Shown piece by piece: positions 53,998 through 62,067 of a DNA stretch of 64,000 nucleotides. The first letter of the stretch is position 1. Every line of letters starts with the position of its first letter. The stretch is from Thiodiazotropha sp040506775 (GTDB lineage: Bacteria; Pseudomonadota; Gammaproteobacteria; Chromatiales; Chromatiaceae), in assembly GCA_040506775.1 (NCBI GenBank), contig JBEVWC010000002.1:248001-312000 (forward strand), written 5' to 3'. The translations under genes and the position numbers were made by a program. The notes under the pieces were generated by a model that made no database searches, was not told where the DNA came from, and saw only the letters and a program-made list of their open reading frames with translations.

Positions 53998-55043
53998 GCT
54001 TCAACCGCCTCGGGCTGTGCCTCAACCGGACGATCCAGAGGTCGCTGCTTCTCCCGAATGATGGTGCGATCGAGCAGATTCACCTTGGGATGGCAAGGCA
54101 GGGCCATGTGGTAGACGACACTGATCCTGGGGTAGTCCGGTTCGAGGATCAGGGTGTGGATCTTGGCGCGGCTGTGTTCCTTGCTGTTGTCATAGAAACG
54201 GGTTTCGAATCCCAGGGTGAGTCGGGGTATCTCGGTAAACAGCCGGGATTCGGGACAGAAGCCGGGCTGGGTCAGATTGACGAAACTGATCGGCTCGCCG
54301 CCCTTGAGATGATGGCTGAGTTGTTGTTCGGGCGGGGCGATGCGCCAGAAGCGGGGGTCCAGATCCTCCGGCAACAGGGGGCGGCGCTGTTTGAACCACG
54401 CCTCATCATAGGTGCCCGCGTAGCGGCTGCGCCCGGGCCAGTGGGTCGGGACGGGTCCAAACCCCACAACCGCTGGTCGATCACTGGGGCGGCTCAAAGG
54501 CTTGTGGATGTTTTCAAGATTCGGCATGCGCCAAGTTGCGTTGTCCTTTGGCTTAAGCAAACCGCAACCGTCAGGGTTGCCTGTAGTGTTTAAGCTGTCC
54601 GGGTCATCGCCACCCACGGCCCGGCGGTAGTCGAGGGACATTTGAGTGAACGGTGCGGGTTTGCTGGGGGTGTAACCGGAGGCGCCCTTGCGCCAGTGAC
54701 GATCCCCATAGACGATCGCGGTGCGGGTCAGGGGCCCGACCCGAAAGGCGATCGATAACTCTCTGATGGGTGCGCCACTGGGACTATAGGCGTGACCGTT
54801 GAGGATAATATCCGTCCCCGACTTTTGTGGCCCCAAGTCGGTCTCGTAGCGCAGTTGTCCGGTGGCTGGATCTTTTTGGGGCCCGGAATAGACCGGCACT
54901 TGTTCCTCTGCGAGTCGGGCGCCGCCATCCGGCAGAATCTCATAAGTCGCCTTGACGGCGACGAGCCAGATCTCAGCGCCTTCGCGGTCGCGAATCCAGC
55001 CTTGTGCCGCCGCATAGGGGGTGCGGTTGTCCAGTTGCCACAT
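53994..55043 (-). CDS. DUF2169 adaptor/chaperone of T6SS effectors
   Basis: A 349-residue soluble protein. It has the DUF2169 N-terminus LDNRTPYAAAQGWIRDREG, AVKATYEILPDG, then DIILNGHAYSPSG and RTAIVYGDRHW; a later half contains PEDLDPRFWRIAPPEQQ and GGEPISFVNLTQPGFCP. DUF2169 proteins act as adaptors that bring PAAR-like effectors to VgrG. It overlaps the thiolase-fold gene and lies 14 bases after the small spike-like gene. Confidence 0.87.
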   Translation of the reverse strand: MWQLDNRTPYAAAQGWIRDREGAEIWLVAVKATYEILPDGGARLAEEQVPVYSGPQKDPATGQLRYETDLGPQKSGTDIILNGHAYSPSGAPIRELSIAFRVGPLTRTAIVYGDRHWRKGASGYTPSKPAPFTQMSLDYRRAVGGDDPDSLNTTGNPDGCGLLKPKDNATWRMPNLENIHKPLSRPSDRPAVVGFGPVPTHWPGRSRYAGTYDEAWFKQRRPLLPEDLDPRFWRIAPPEQQLSHHLKGGEPISFVNLTQPGFCPESRLFTEIPRLTLGFETRFYDNSKEHSRAKIHTLILEPDYPRISVVYHMALPCHPKVNLLDRTIIREKQRPLDRPVEAQPEAVEA

Positions 55044-55056
55044 CGACGATCAAGGC

Positions 55057-55311
55057 TCAGTTGAGTTCGATCCGGCCGCCGGCGATTCGGTTGACGCCTT
55101 CCGCATCACTGAGGATGTATTCGCCCCGCAACACGATCTTGCCGTTGGGGTAGAGGGTGATGCTGGACTTGCCGCAACGCAGGGTCAATTTGCGCTCGGC
55201 GTCGATCAGAACCTCATCCTCCGTAGTCCTGACATCGGGCATGGCGGCATCTTCATCAAGCATTAACTCAAGAGCGGTATTGTCTGTTGAACGTTTTAAG
55301 GTATCAGCCAT
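55057..55311 (-). CDS. Small DUF6484-like protein
   Basis: An 84-residue protein from the ATG at 55311, which overlaps the end of the TIGR02270 gene. The second half is beta-rich: KLTLRCGKSSITLYPNGKI and ILSDAEGVNRIAGGRIELN, a pattern resembling VgrG spike-tail strands (there SSELVMKADGTITLNGK). It probably forms a short beta-helical piece or helps fold the spike complex. A separate, much longer frame upstream in the same phase lies inside the neighbouring gene and is not real. Confidence 0.7.
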   Translation of the reverse strand: MADTLKRSTDNTALELMLDEDAAMPDVRTTEDEVLIDAERKLTLRCGKSSITLYPNGKIVLRGEYILSDAEGVNRIAGGRIELN

Positions 55312-56650
55312 GGAGTCTCTCCGCGCAGTTTGCGAGATGGTGCTTTTGATGGGGGGTAGGCGCCTGCCAGGGAAAACGTCGGCCCCGCTGCACGATTTGC
55401 AGATGCCAGGCGGCCTGAGGACGCCAGGCCAGAACGCCTTGATGCAGAATGTCATGCAGCGCCGCGTGTTCTCTCGGTCTACCGCCCAGATACCTTTGAT
55501 TCTCCGGCCAGTTGTGGCGTTGGTTATGCCACCATTGCGAAAAACGCTCGCGGTCGGGCCAGGGTAAGCCCGCATCGGGATCGGGCGGTGGAAGGGCATC
55601 CTCCGCCTCTGAGAGATCGCCAGATGGGTCGGATTGGGATTGAGCCTCGGTCTGCCAGCCATCTCGCACCGGATGGGTGCCGAGCAATGCGTTGATGACA
55701 GCAGCAGCCAGACGGGCATCACGGGGATCGTCCAGGCGTTCGCTCAGGCGCGGTATGGCAGCAGGTTCACCCGTCCAGCCCAGGGCTTGCAGATAGAGAC
55801 GCTGTCGGTCTGTGTCAGTTTCCAGCGCATCGATCAGTTCCCGTCCCTCGTTGCAGGTGACCGTCAAAAGCTTTCTGGCCGCATTTTCACTCACGGCCGG
55901 ATCTCTCGGGTCCAGAGCCAGATCTCGCAGTACGGGCAACATATCACGCCGTGCCTGGGTGGAGCCGAAGACAATCAGGGCTTCGGCGGCGGCCAGACGT
56001 AGTCCGGAGTGGTCGGCATCAAGCCACTCCTGGGCATGGGTCGTCCATTCGGCCTCACCCCGCAAGATGCCACAGCGAAGCGTCGCGATTCCGACTTGAG
56101 GGTCTGGCGTCAGGCTCGCCACCCAGTGTTGAATGGACTGAGGCGAAATCACTACCGGATAGTGCGCAGAGGCTGCCAAATAGAGTTTTAGATAGTGGTC
56201 GTTATCCTTAGGCCACAACTCGAGATGGGCTTCACAATCCACCCAACGCACCCAGGTCAAAGCCGCTGCGTAGGGGCCAATCAAACGAGGTATGGCTTGT
56301 ACTAGACCGATACAGGCTTGCGAGAGGGGGATGTCTCGGGTTCTCAGCGCCACCAGCGTCAGGGCGAAGAGTTCTTCGTCCAGCAGTGGCGCGTCGAGTC
56401 GTTCAAGGCCTTCCTGGCAAATCTGGTCTTCGAGCAACGTCAAGGCATCCAGATAGGTCAGAATGCGGCTGTCCCATTCCAGCAGATCACTGAAGTCATG
56501 ATGATAGGATGTGATCTGCTTGCTACGCCTGCGCCAGGTCAGAGCGAGCCGGTCAAGGTAGTGGCTTGCCAGAGTGCTTCGACTCTCGGCAGTCAGACGC
56601 ACGCCACCTACCCAGGGATTGGGTTCGCAAAAAGCATCGGCATCATTCAT
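55304..56650 (-). CDS. TIGR02270-family HEAT-repeat protein
   Basis: About 448 residues from the ATG at 56650 (MNDADAFCEPNPW); in-frame ATG 56665 and TTG 56668 are alternatives that overlap the vgrG stop. It contains HEAT-like repeats (GLRLAAAEALIVFGSTQARR, AAIPRLSERLDDPRDARLAA) and the C-terminal tryptophan-rich motif LPWPDRERFSQWWHNQ shared with the paralogue at 47071. Its position directly after vgrG supports a role in effector loading; no enzymatic motif is seen. Confidence 0.82.
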   Translation of the reverse strand: MNDADAFCEPNPWVGGVRLTAESRSTLASHYLDRLALTWRRRSKQITSYHHDFSDLLEWDSRILTYLDALTLLEDQICQEGLERLDAPLLDEELFALTLVALRTRDIPLSQACIGLVQAIPRLIGPYAAALTWVRWVDCEAHLELWPKDNDHYLKLYLAASAHYPVVISPQSIQHWVASLTPDPQVGIATLRCGILRGEAEWTTHAQEWLDADHSGLRLAAAEALIVFGSTQARRDMLPVLRDLALDPRDPAVSENAARKLLTVTCNEGRELIDALETDTDRQRLYLQALGWTGEPAAIPRLSERLDDPRDARLAAAVINALLGTHPVRDGWQTEAQSQSDPSGDLSEAEDALPPPDPDAGLPWPDRERFSQWWHNQRHNWPENQRYLGGRPREHAALHDILHQGVLAWRPQAAWHLQIVQRGRRFPWQAPTPHQKHHLANCAERLHG

Positions 56651-56664
56651 GCGTAACCCACCCA

Positions 56665-58878
56665 TCAATTGTTATGGATGTTGGTGGCCTTATGGGTTAT
56701 GTCACCGCCTGCTTTGACCTGGACATTGCCACTCATCGTGGTAGTGATGTCCTTGCCATTGAGGGTGATTGTCCCATCGGCTTTCATGACCAGTTCGCTG
56801 CTGCCAACTTTGAGCGTGATTTGGGTACCCGCTGTCAGCGTGAAATCCTGCCCGACATTCACCGATTTGGACATGCCGACCTGCTCGGCGGACATCAGGC
56901 CGACGGTGCTGTTCATGGCGCCCCCCACCGAGACCTGGTAGCCCAGTCCGACTGAGAGGGCTTTGGCTAACGCGATACTCTCGCTTTTCGCTTTGCCGAC
57001 GGTGACCGATTGGTTGCCACCGACGCTGACGCTTTCATTCTTGCCGACGGTTTCACTACGGTTCTTGCCAATGGCGATAGTCTCATTTTTACCCACCGTC
57101 TCACTGCGGTTCTGCCCAATCGAAATCGTCTCGTTTTTGCCCACATCCTCGCTGCGATTGTCGCCGATGGAGATGGTCTCGTTGTGATCGACCCGCTCGG
57201 TGCGGTTGTTGTGCACGGTGATGGTCTCATCGTGATCCACCGTCTCGGTGCGATCGTGCTTGATGTGACTGGTCTCATCGTGATCGATGGTCTTGGTGCG
57301 ATCATGTCCCACCCAGTGGGACTCGTCGTTCTCCACCTCGATGCGCTGATCCTTCTCGGCGTGCAGCCAGACTTCTTCTGCGCCTTTCTTGTCCTCGAAG
57401 CGCAGGGCATTGGCGTTGGCTGCGCTGCCGCCCTTGCTGGAGCGGCTGAGGATACCCGACTGGGTCTGGTTGGCGGGCAGTCCCCAGGGGGGCATCTGCT
57501 CGGCGTTGTAGACTCGTCCGGTGATGATCGGGCGGTCGGGGTCGCCATCCAAAAATTCGACAATCACTTCCTGGCCGATGCGCGGGACGTGCATCGCACC
57601 CCAGTTCTTGCCCGCCCAGACCTGGGCGACCCGCACCCAGCAGGAGCTGTTCTCGTTGAGCTCTCCGTAACGGTCCCAGTGAAACTGCACCTTGACCCGG
57701 CCGTATTCATCGGAGTAGATCTCTTCGCCCGCCGGGCCCACCACCACGGCGGTCTGGGGGCCTTCGACCATGGGCTTGGGGGTGGCGCGGTTGGGCCGAA
57801 AGCTCACCTTGCTCTCGACGCAGGCGAAGTCGCAGTGGTAGGTGGGGTCTTCGCCGCTTCCGGTGGTGGAGCGGTAGTCGTCCGCCTGAATGCGGTAGGC
57901 CGCCTGGGTGACCAGATATTCCCGGTTCTGATCCAGTCTCGGGTGACCGAGCAGGTTGAACAGTCCGCCCACGCTGAGGTGGCGGATGTCGCACTCCCCA
58001 TGGAGTTGCTCATAGTGGGTCTGCAGGGCCTCGATGCGGCTGCGGGCGTACTGATCGCCGTTGCCGTGCTGTTCGTAGATGCCCGGGTAGTCGAAGATCT
58101 CGAAGTCGGCATAGGGATGGCTGCGGATCATCGGCGCCACGGCGAGCAGATCGGCCTTGGGCTTTTTGAAATCGTAATCAGTGTGGGCATAACGGCCGCT
58201 GCGCACCCCTTTGCTGATGCGCCAGTTACTGACGATCTCCTGGGCGCGCTGTCCGCCCATGCCCGGGCGGGGCTGAAAGGGCAGTACGCTGGGGCCGCCG
58301 CTGATGGGGGTGTGGGAGGCGTAGTCGTCGCACAGCACCAGGGTGTGCTTGCCGGCTTCGTGGGTGAAGAAGTAGTAGATGCCTTCCTCTTCCATGAGTC
58401 GACTGACAAAGTTGAAGTCGGTCTCACGAAACTGTACGCAGTACTCCCGGGTGCGGTAGCTGTGGCTCAGGCGCAGTTCATAGTCGCTGAAACCGTTGTC
58501 ACCGAAAACCTCTTTGATGATGGCGGTGGCATCGAGGTTTTGAAAGATGCGGCAATCGCTGGTGCGGGTGAGGAACCAGACCCAGGGATGCAGGATGGCC
58601 TGATAGTGAAACAGGTCCCCGATCACACCTACCTGGATGAACTCGGTGACAAAGGCATTGAAGATCCTTATGCCGCCGGTGATGGTATCGAGTTCGATGT
58701 CGACCTTTTGAGCGAGGAGATCATCCAGTGTGATCGAGTCGTCTTCGCTCAGCAGATCGGCACGGATTTCAAACAACCGTCCCAACTCTTCATGAATGTG
58801 CAGTGTATCGACCAGCAGCTTGTTTGGGCCGAGTGGGGTTTGGATGCGTATCTGACGCGCCGCTTGGAAGATACTCAT
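56665..58878 (-). CDS. vgrG: T6SS spike protein VgrG (TssI)
   Basis: A 737-residue spike. Residues 1-390 are the gp27-like base (QIRIQTPLGPNKLLVDTLHI, ETDFNFVSRLMEEEGIYYFF). An OB-fold lies at about 395-475 (YGRVKVQFHWDRYGELNE, MHVPRIGQEVIVEFLDGDPD). The gp5-like needle follows, with regular repeats such as HDRTETVDHDETITV, DNRSEDVGKNETISI and KNRSETVGKNESVSV, then the DUF2345-like end. No toxin extension is fused to it; the effector is the DUF4150 protein downstream. It lacks its own ribosome site; its ATG overlaps the stop of a 34-codon leader frame. The middle 1.1 kb is duplicated at 45891-47011. Confidence 0.97.
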   Translation of the reverse strand: MSIFQAARQIRIQTPLGPNKLLVDTLHIHEELGRLFEIRADLLSEDDSITLDDLLAQKVDIELDTITGGIRIFNAFVTEFIQVGVIGDLFHYQAILHPWVWFLTRTSDCRIFQNLDATAIIKEVFGDNGFSDYELRLSHSYRTREYCVQFRETDFNFVSRLMEEEGIYYFFTHEAGKHTLVLCDDYASHTPISGGPSVLPFQPRPGMGGQRAQEIVSNWRISKGVRSGRYAHTDYDFKKPKADLLAVAPMIRSHPYADFEIFDYPGIYEQHGNGDQYARSRIEALQTHYEQLHGECDIRHLSVGGLFNLLGHPRLDQNREYLVTQAAYRIQADDYRSTTGSGEDPTYHCDFACVESKVSFRPNRATPKPMVEGPQTAVVVGPAGEEIYSDEYGRVKVQFHWDRYGELNENSSCWVRVAQVWAGKNWGAMHVPRIGQEVIVEFLDGDPDRPIITGRVYNAEQMPPWGLPANQTQSGILSRSSKGGSAANANALRFEDKKGAEEVWLHAEKDQRIEVENDESHWVGHDRTKTIDHDETSHIKHDRTETVDHDETITVHNNRTERVDHNETISIGDNRSEDVGKNETISIGQNRSETVGKNETIAIGKNRSETVGKNESVSVGGNQSVTVGKAKSESIALAKALSVGLGYQVSVGGAMNSTVGLMSAEQVGMSKSVNVGQDFTLTAGTQITLKVGSSELVMKADGTITLNGKDITTTMSGNVQVKAGGDITHKATNIHNN
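57459..58579. repeat. 1.1-kb direct duplication, copy 2 (inside vgrG)
   Basis: Partner of 45891-47011. This copy is in its native place because the VgrG reading frame continues on both sides. Confidence 0.9.
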
Positions 58879-58979
58879 CGTACGACGACGTCCAAGCGGA
58901 GGTGAGATTGCGAGAATGGTTTAAAGGACGGGTGCAGGGCACCAGGAGGCGTTTCGGTCTCTTCCATAAAACTTTCCAT
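58875..58979 (-). CDS. Short leader frame coupled to vgrG
   Basis: A 34-residue frame (MESFMEETETPPGALHPSF, ending LRLDVVVR) with an AAGGGA ribosome site four bases before its ATG. Its TGA overlaps the vgrG ATG as ATGA. vgrG itself has no ribosome site, so ribosomes finishing this leader could re-initiate on vgrG. The peptide has no recognisable family. Confidence 0.45.
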   Translation of the reverse strand: MESFMEETETPPGALHPSFKPFSQSHLRLDVVVR

Positions 58980-59039
58980 GTTGTCCCTTGATACTACAAC
59001 TACGGGGCGGATGATAGCGCCTCGTTATAAACCGGATTA

Positions 59040-59051
59040 GGTAATATTACC
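59040..59051. promoter_or_regulatory. 12-bp perfect palindrome, candidate operator
   Basis: GGTAATATTACC reads the same on both strands. It lies directly next to the plus-strand -35 hexamer and within the weak minus-strand promoter candidate, so a regulator bound here could control both directions. Confidence 0.4.
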
Positions 59052-59052
59052 A

Positions 59053-59082
59053 TTGACAGTCCAACCGTGAGGCGGGTATTAA
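59053..59082 (+). promoter_or_regulatory. Sigma-70-type promoter candidate upstream of hcp
   Basis: A perfect -35 TTGACA (59053-59058) is followed after 18 bases by TATTAA (59077-59082). It points toward the small gene at 59244 and hcp. Confidence 0.6.
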
Positions 59083-59243
59083 ATTATCACGCATATAAAC
59101 GTCATGCAATTCATTCAGTTAGTGTCAGGATTTTTTACACATGTCATGAAAAATTAATGTGTGAAAAGTAACACCTGAAAAACAGTTGAATGAAGATATC
59201 GCTTGAGTTAGCTTAAAACAGTAGTACGTTCAAAGGAACAAGA

Positions 59244-59711
59244 ATGAGGTTAGGACGACCATTGCCCACCAATGACTGGTCAGTCAAAAAGAGTGCTATT
59301 GCAGTAACTCATGCACTAAACGCTGCACTTTGCAGAGCGGCGTGTTTCCCTGAAACGCTTAACGTAATCATGCGTCGGTATCGATGGATACCTATTATTT
59401 TTGTGCATAGCCTGAATGGAAATCAGAACCACAAGAACGAATTTATTAAAGGATGGGCTATTAGTGAGAAATGGTTCACAAAAATGATTCAGAAGTGCGT
59501 CGAATTGCACCCGGGTACGTCTTCTGATGATGGTAAGGCACTCAAGTCTCTGACGGAAAAAGAGGTGGTCGTGTCTAAAGTGGAAGGAACCCCGGGCAAC
59601 TTACACGTTAAGATTTTTCCATTGTTCAATTTTTCAATGGAAAGGATTGACCGTGTCCCTGAGCCTGGTATTCAACCCGCCGTCGGAGTAACGGCAGGAT
59701 GCCTGGCATAA
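59244..59711 (+). CDS. Unrecognised reading frame upstream of hcp
   Basis: A 155-residue frame with an AAGGAA site before its ATG, ending 30 bases before hcp. I recognise no family. It is basic at the N-terminus, has a short hydrophobic stretch (RYRWIPIIFVHSL), and the last third (ERIDRVPEPGIQPAVGVTAG) does not look protein-like. It might be a decayed gene or a long untranslated leader of hcp instead. Confidence 0.35.
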   Translation: MRLGRPLPTNDWSVKKSAIAVTHALNAALCRAACFPETLNVIMRRYRWIPIIFVHSLNGNQNHKNEFIKGWAISEKWFTKMIQKCVELHPGTSSDDGKALKSLTEKEVVVSKVEGTPGNLHVKIFPLFNFSMERIDRVPEPGIQPAVGVTAGCLA

Positions 59712-59740
59712 AAACTTGTAAATTATTGGAGCATTAAACA

Positions 59741-60229
59741 ATGGCAGTAGATATGTATATGAAGATCGACGGTGCTGATGGCGAAAGTACCGACGATAAG
59801 CATCAGAAGTGGTGTGAACTGGTTAGTTTCAGTCATGGCGTTTCCCAACCCACATCTGGTGCAAGTGGCACCGGTGGCCGAACCGGTGGACGGGCCAACT
59901 TCGAACCTTTCGTTGCGGTCAAAACCATTGATAATGCAACCCCTGACCTGAACATCAAATGTGCCAAGGGTGAGCATATCCCGAAAGTAGAGGTGGAACT
60001 CTGCCTGGCAACTGGTGATAAGCATACCTTCATGAAATACACCATGGAGGATGTCATTGTTTCTTCGGTCACACCGGGTGGCACCAGTGGGGACGAGACC
60101 AAGCCTCTGGAAACCGTGGCGTTTGCGTATGGCAAAATCAAATGGGAATATACTCCCATCGATCACACCGGCAAGCCGGGCGCCGCTACGGATCGTACCT
60201 GGAGTCTGGAAAACAATAAACAGGAATAA
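59741..60229 (+). CDS. hcp: T6SS tube protein Hcp (TssD)
   Basis: A 162-residue Hcp1-family protein that forms the hexameric rings of the inner tube. The N-terminus AVDMYMKIDGADGESTDDKH and the ring-contact segment SFSHGVSQPTSGASGTGG are typical, as are FEPFVAVKTIDNATPDL and the C-terminal AYGKIKWEYTPID. No C-terminal effector extension is present. A GGAG site stands ten bases before the ATG. It is the only complete structural tube gene in the window. Confidence 0.97.
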   Translation: MAVDMYMKIDGADGESTDDKHQKWCELVSFSHGVSQPTSGASGTGGRTGGRANFEPFVAVKTIDNATPDLNIKCAKGEHIPKVEVELCLATGDKHTFMKYTMEDVIVSSVTPGGTSGDETKPLETVAFAYGKIKWEYTPIDHTGKPGAATDRTWSLENNKQE

Positions 60230-60258
60230 TCCTATATTCCCTGTTTGCTGGTTGGCTT

Positions 60259-60287
60259 GCCCTGTTTCCCTTGGAAGGGAGCAGGGC
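60259..60287 (+). terminator. Hairpin after hcp
   Basis: GCCCTG pairs with CAGGGC and the inner TCCCTT with AAGGGA around a GG loop, 30 bases after the hcp stop. No T-run follows, so it is more likely a 3'-end stabiliser than an efficient terminator. Confidence 0.5.
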
Positions 60288-60519
60288 GAGTTGATTGTCT
60301 CTTTATGTAATGTCGATTCCTAACGGAATCGTTGCATTGCGTATGTCTTGCCGCGATTCTTCGTGTTATTAAGCTGTTTGCAGCGCATTTGCTTTATCAC
60401 TTCCGGCAATTCTGCTTGAGAAGTTTTTCAATACTTTCCTATGATGAACTATCAATGGCTGTGGGTATCTGCAGCTTGATGGGTGTGTGGCGTTGAATAT
60501 CGGGATAGAAGTTTGGCTG

Positions 60520-60643
60520 TCCCGGGTTTCGCTTTGCTGCACCCGGGCTACGGCGTGTTGGGAGTATGTGAGTTTAATCGTATTGTTTGGCGCGGTTGTG
60601 GTTGGGGATCCCGGGTTTCGCTATGCTGCACCCGGGCTACGGC
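60520..60643. repeat. Two copies of a 35-bp palindromic repeat
   Basis: Copies at 60520-60554 and 60609-60643 differ at one base. Each contains arms CCCGGGT and ACCCGGG around TTTCGCT(T/A)TGCTGC and ends GCTACGGC. Similar short palindromic elements are scattered between genes in many proteobacteria. Here they sit between convergent genes. Confidence 0.8.
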
Positions 60644-60656
60644 TGTGTTGAGGTGC

Positions 60657-62006
60657 TTATTTGGCTGGTTCGATTTTTTGTAGTTGCTGTTTCATCTCAA
60701 GGGCGCGGGATTTGTATCCGGGAGCCAGGGAATGATTCGGATCGAGCTCTAGGATTTTGTCCCAGTATTCGATGGCTTGATCCAGTTCCTGTTTGCGGAA
60801 ATGCTGCATTGCCTGGCGATGATAGCTGTCTGTAAGTTGGTTCATTACCGCCTTTTGAGCGGCTTGGGCGGTTTCGTTGTTCGGTGCGTAAGTGAGTCCC
60901 TGGGAATAAGTCTGATAAGAGGCCTCGAGTTTTCCCGCCTGCTGCAGATCTTCTGCTTTCTTGAAAAGTTTTCGAGCTTCAATACGATCCTCGACAAGAA
61001 TCAGGGTGTTGATGGCTTGTTCATCAGATGCATCAAGTATGATCAGCTTCTCGAGTACTGAGCGGGCCTGATCCAGTTGCTCCTGGGCAATTAACTGATC
61101 TGCAGATTCCCGGTAGTAGCGTGCGAGTGTGGTGTTGATCTCCTCGGCCTGGGGATTACGCAAGGCTTCACTTTCAAGTAGCGCGATGGCACCTGTCAGA
61201 TCCCCTGTGTTGTGAAGTCTATCGGCAGTGTCCAATGTGTCAGCCGTGTTTGGAACATCATCCACAACGACTTGTGCTTGCTCGTTGGGCATTTCATAGG
61301 TAGCGACGTTTTCGTTGATTTCAACCTCGACGGCAGGTTCTCCAAGGGTTTGGGTTTCAGGCTTTTCAGACACTATTTCTGATTCTGAGGAAACCTCGGT
61401 CGCAGCCGCCTGATCTGATTGACTCGGTGTCTCGGCGGGTGGCGCAGTTGCCGGTAATTGTGTTGGCTTGGGGCTGGGTTTAGGTTTTGTTCGGGTTTCA
61501 ACGGGCATATCGCCGGGTATGCGAATCCGCTGTCCCGGCGCCAGGCGGCTCGGATTATCCAGTTTGTTGTAGCGAGCAAGGATCACGAATTTCATCGGGT
61601 CGTTGAGGAATTTCTTCGCAATCAGGGAAAGGGAGTCTCCGGGCTGCACGGTGTAGTAGAAATTTTTCAGGCCCAGGTATTCGATCGGGTCGGCGTCGAG
61701 CTGTTCCAGCAGTTGTGTTGCGATCTGCAAATTGGGCTTCTCCTGGAGGGCCCAGGTGAGCTGATCCCGGGCCTGGTCATATTCCCCGTTTTGAAGCAGT
61801 TGCATGGATTTACGAACCCTTTTGCTGGGCGACAGGTCGTCTGGTGGTGGGGGCGGAGTCGTTTCCTGGGTTTCGTCTACCATGGTGTCCGCAGGTTCTT
61901 CGGTTTTGCTGGGACCGAACATTTCACAGGCGGCCAGTGTGAGGGAGAAGACAGCAATCAATGCAATCTTGAAAAATTGACCGAAACGGAGTTTAACCAC
62001 ATTCAC
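60657..62006 (-). CDS. LysM and TPR lipoprotein linked to the T6SS genes
   Basis: A 449-residue lipoprotein from a GTG start, with lipobox LTLAAC near residue 27. A first TPR-like pair (QNGEYDQARDQLTWALQEKP) precedes a LysM domain at about residues 115-165 (FYYTVQPGDSLSLIAKKFL, ARYNKLDNPSRLAPGQRIRI) that should bind peptidoglycan. A Pro/Glu/Thr-rich linker follows, then several TPR units (LEKLIILDASDEQAI, AIEYWDKILELDPNHSLAPG). It may anchor the secretion complex to the cell wall, by inference from its place beside TssM, TagF and the phosphatase. Confidence 0.85.
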   Translation of the reverse strand: MNVVKLRFGQFFKIALIAVFSLTLAACEMFGPSKTEEPADTMVDETQETTPPPPPDDLSPSKRVRKSMQLLQNGEYDQARDQLTWALQEKPNLQIATQLLEQLDADPIEYLGLKNFYYTVQPGDSLSLIAKKFLNDPMKFVILARYNKLDNPSRLAPGQRIRIPGDMPVETRTKPKPSPKPTQLPATAPPAETPSQSDQAAATEVSSESEIVSEKPETQTLGEPAVEVEINENVATYEMPNEQAQVVVDDVPNTADTLDTADRLHNTGDLTGAIALLESEALRNPQAEEINTTLARYYRESADQLIAQEQLDQARSVLEKLIILDASDEQAINTLILVEDRIEARKLFKKAEDLQQAGKLEASYQTYSQGLTYAPNNETAQAAQKAVMNQLTDSYHRQAMQHFRKQELDQAIEYWDKILELDPNHSLAPGYKSRALEMKQQLQKIEPAK

Positions 62007-62067
62007 AACAGGAATCCTTGAAATTCAGGGTTGCATGTATCAGGTTCACTGACACAAATATAGCAGA

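Larger units (their letters stand above)
58980..59243. other. Divergent control region between vgrG and hcp sides
   Basis: AT-rich intergenic DNA containing the plus-strand promoter at 59053-59082 and the palindrome at 59040-59051. On the minus strand TGGTAA and TATAAC with 17 bases between are a weak candidate for vgrG. No gene is seen. Confidence 0.5.
60230..60656. other. Non-coding stretch between hcp and the LysM-TPR gene
   Basis: About 430 bases holding a hairpin close behind hcp, a smaller hairpin (CGATTCC/GGAATCG, 60314-60331) and two copies of a 35-base palindromic repeat. It lies between convergent genes and has no supported reading frame. Confidence 0.6.

Noticed and set aside
57010..58905. 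Open frame of about 630 codons on the plus strand across vgrG
   Set aside because: The repetitive text (VLVGGVVVD-like valine/glycine runs) is the reverse image of the VgrG spike repeats; the same shadow recurs in the duplicated fragment at 45859-47037.
59702..59720. Sigma-54-like sequence (TGGCAT ... TTGTA) before hcp
   Set aside because: The spacing between the GG and GC-type elements is off and the predicted start would leave about ten bases before the hcp ATG, overlapping its ribosome site.
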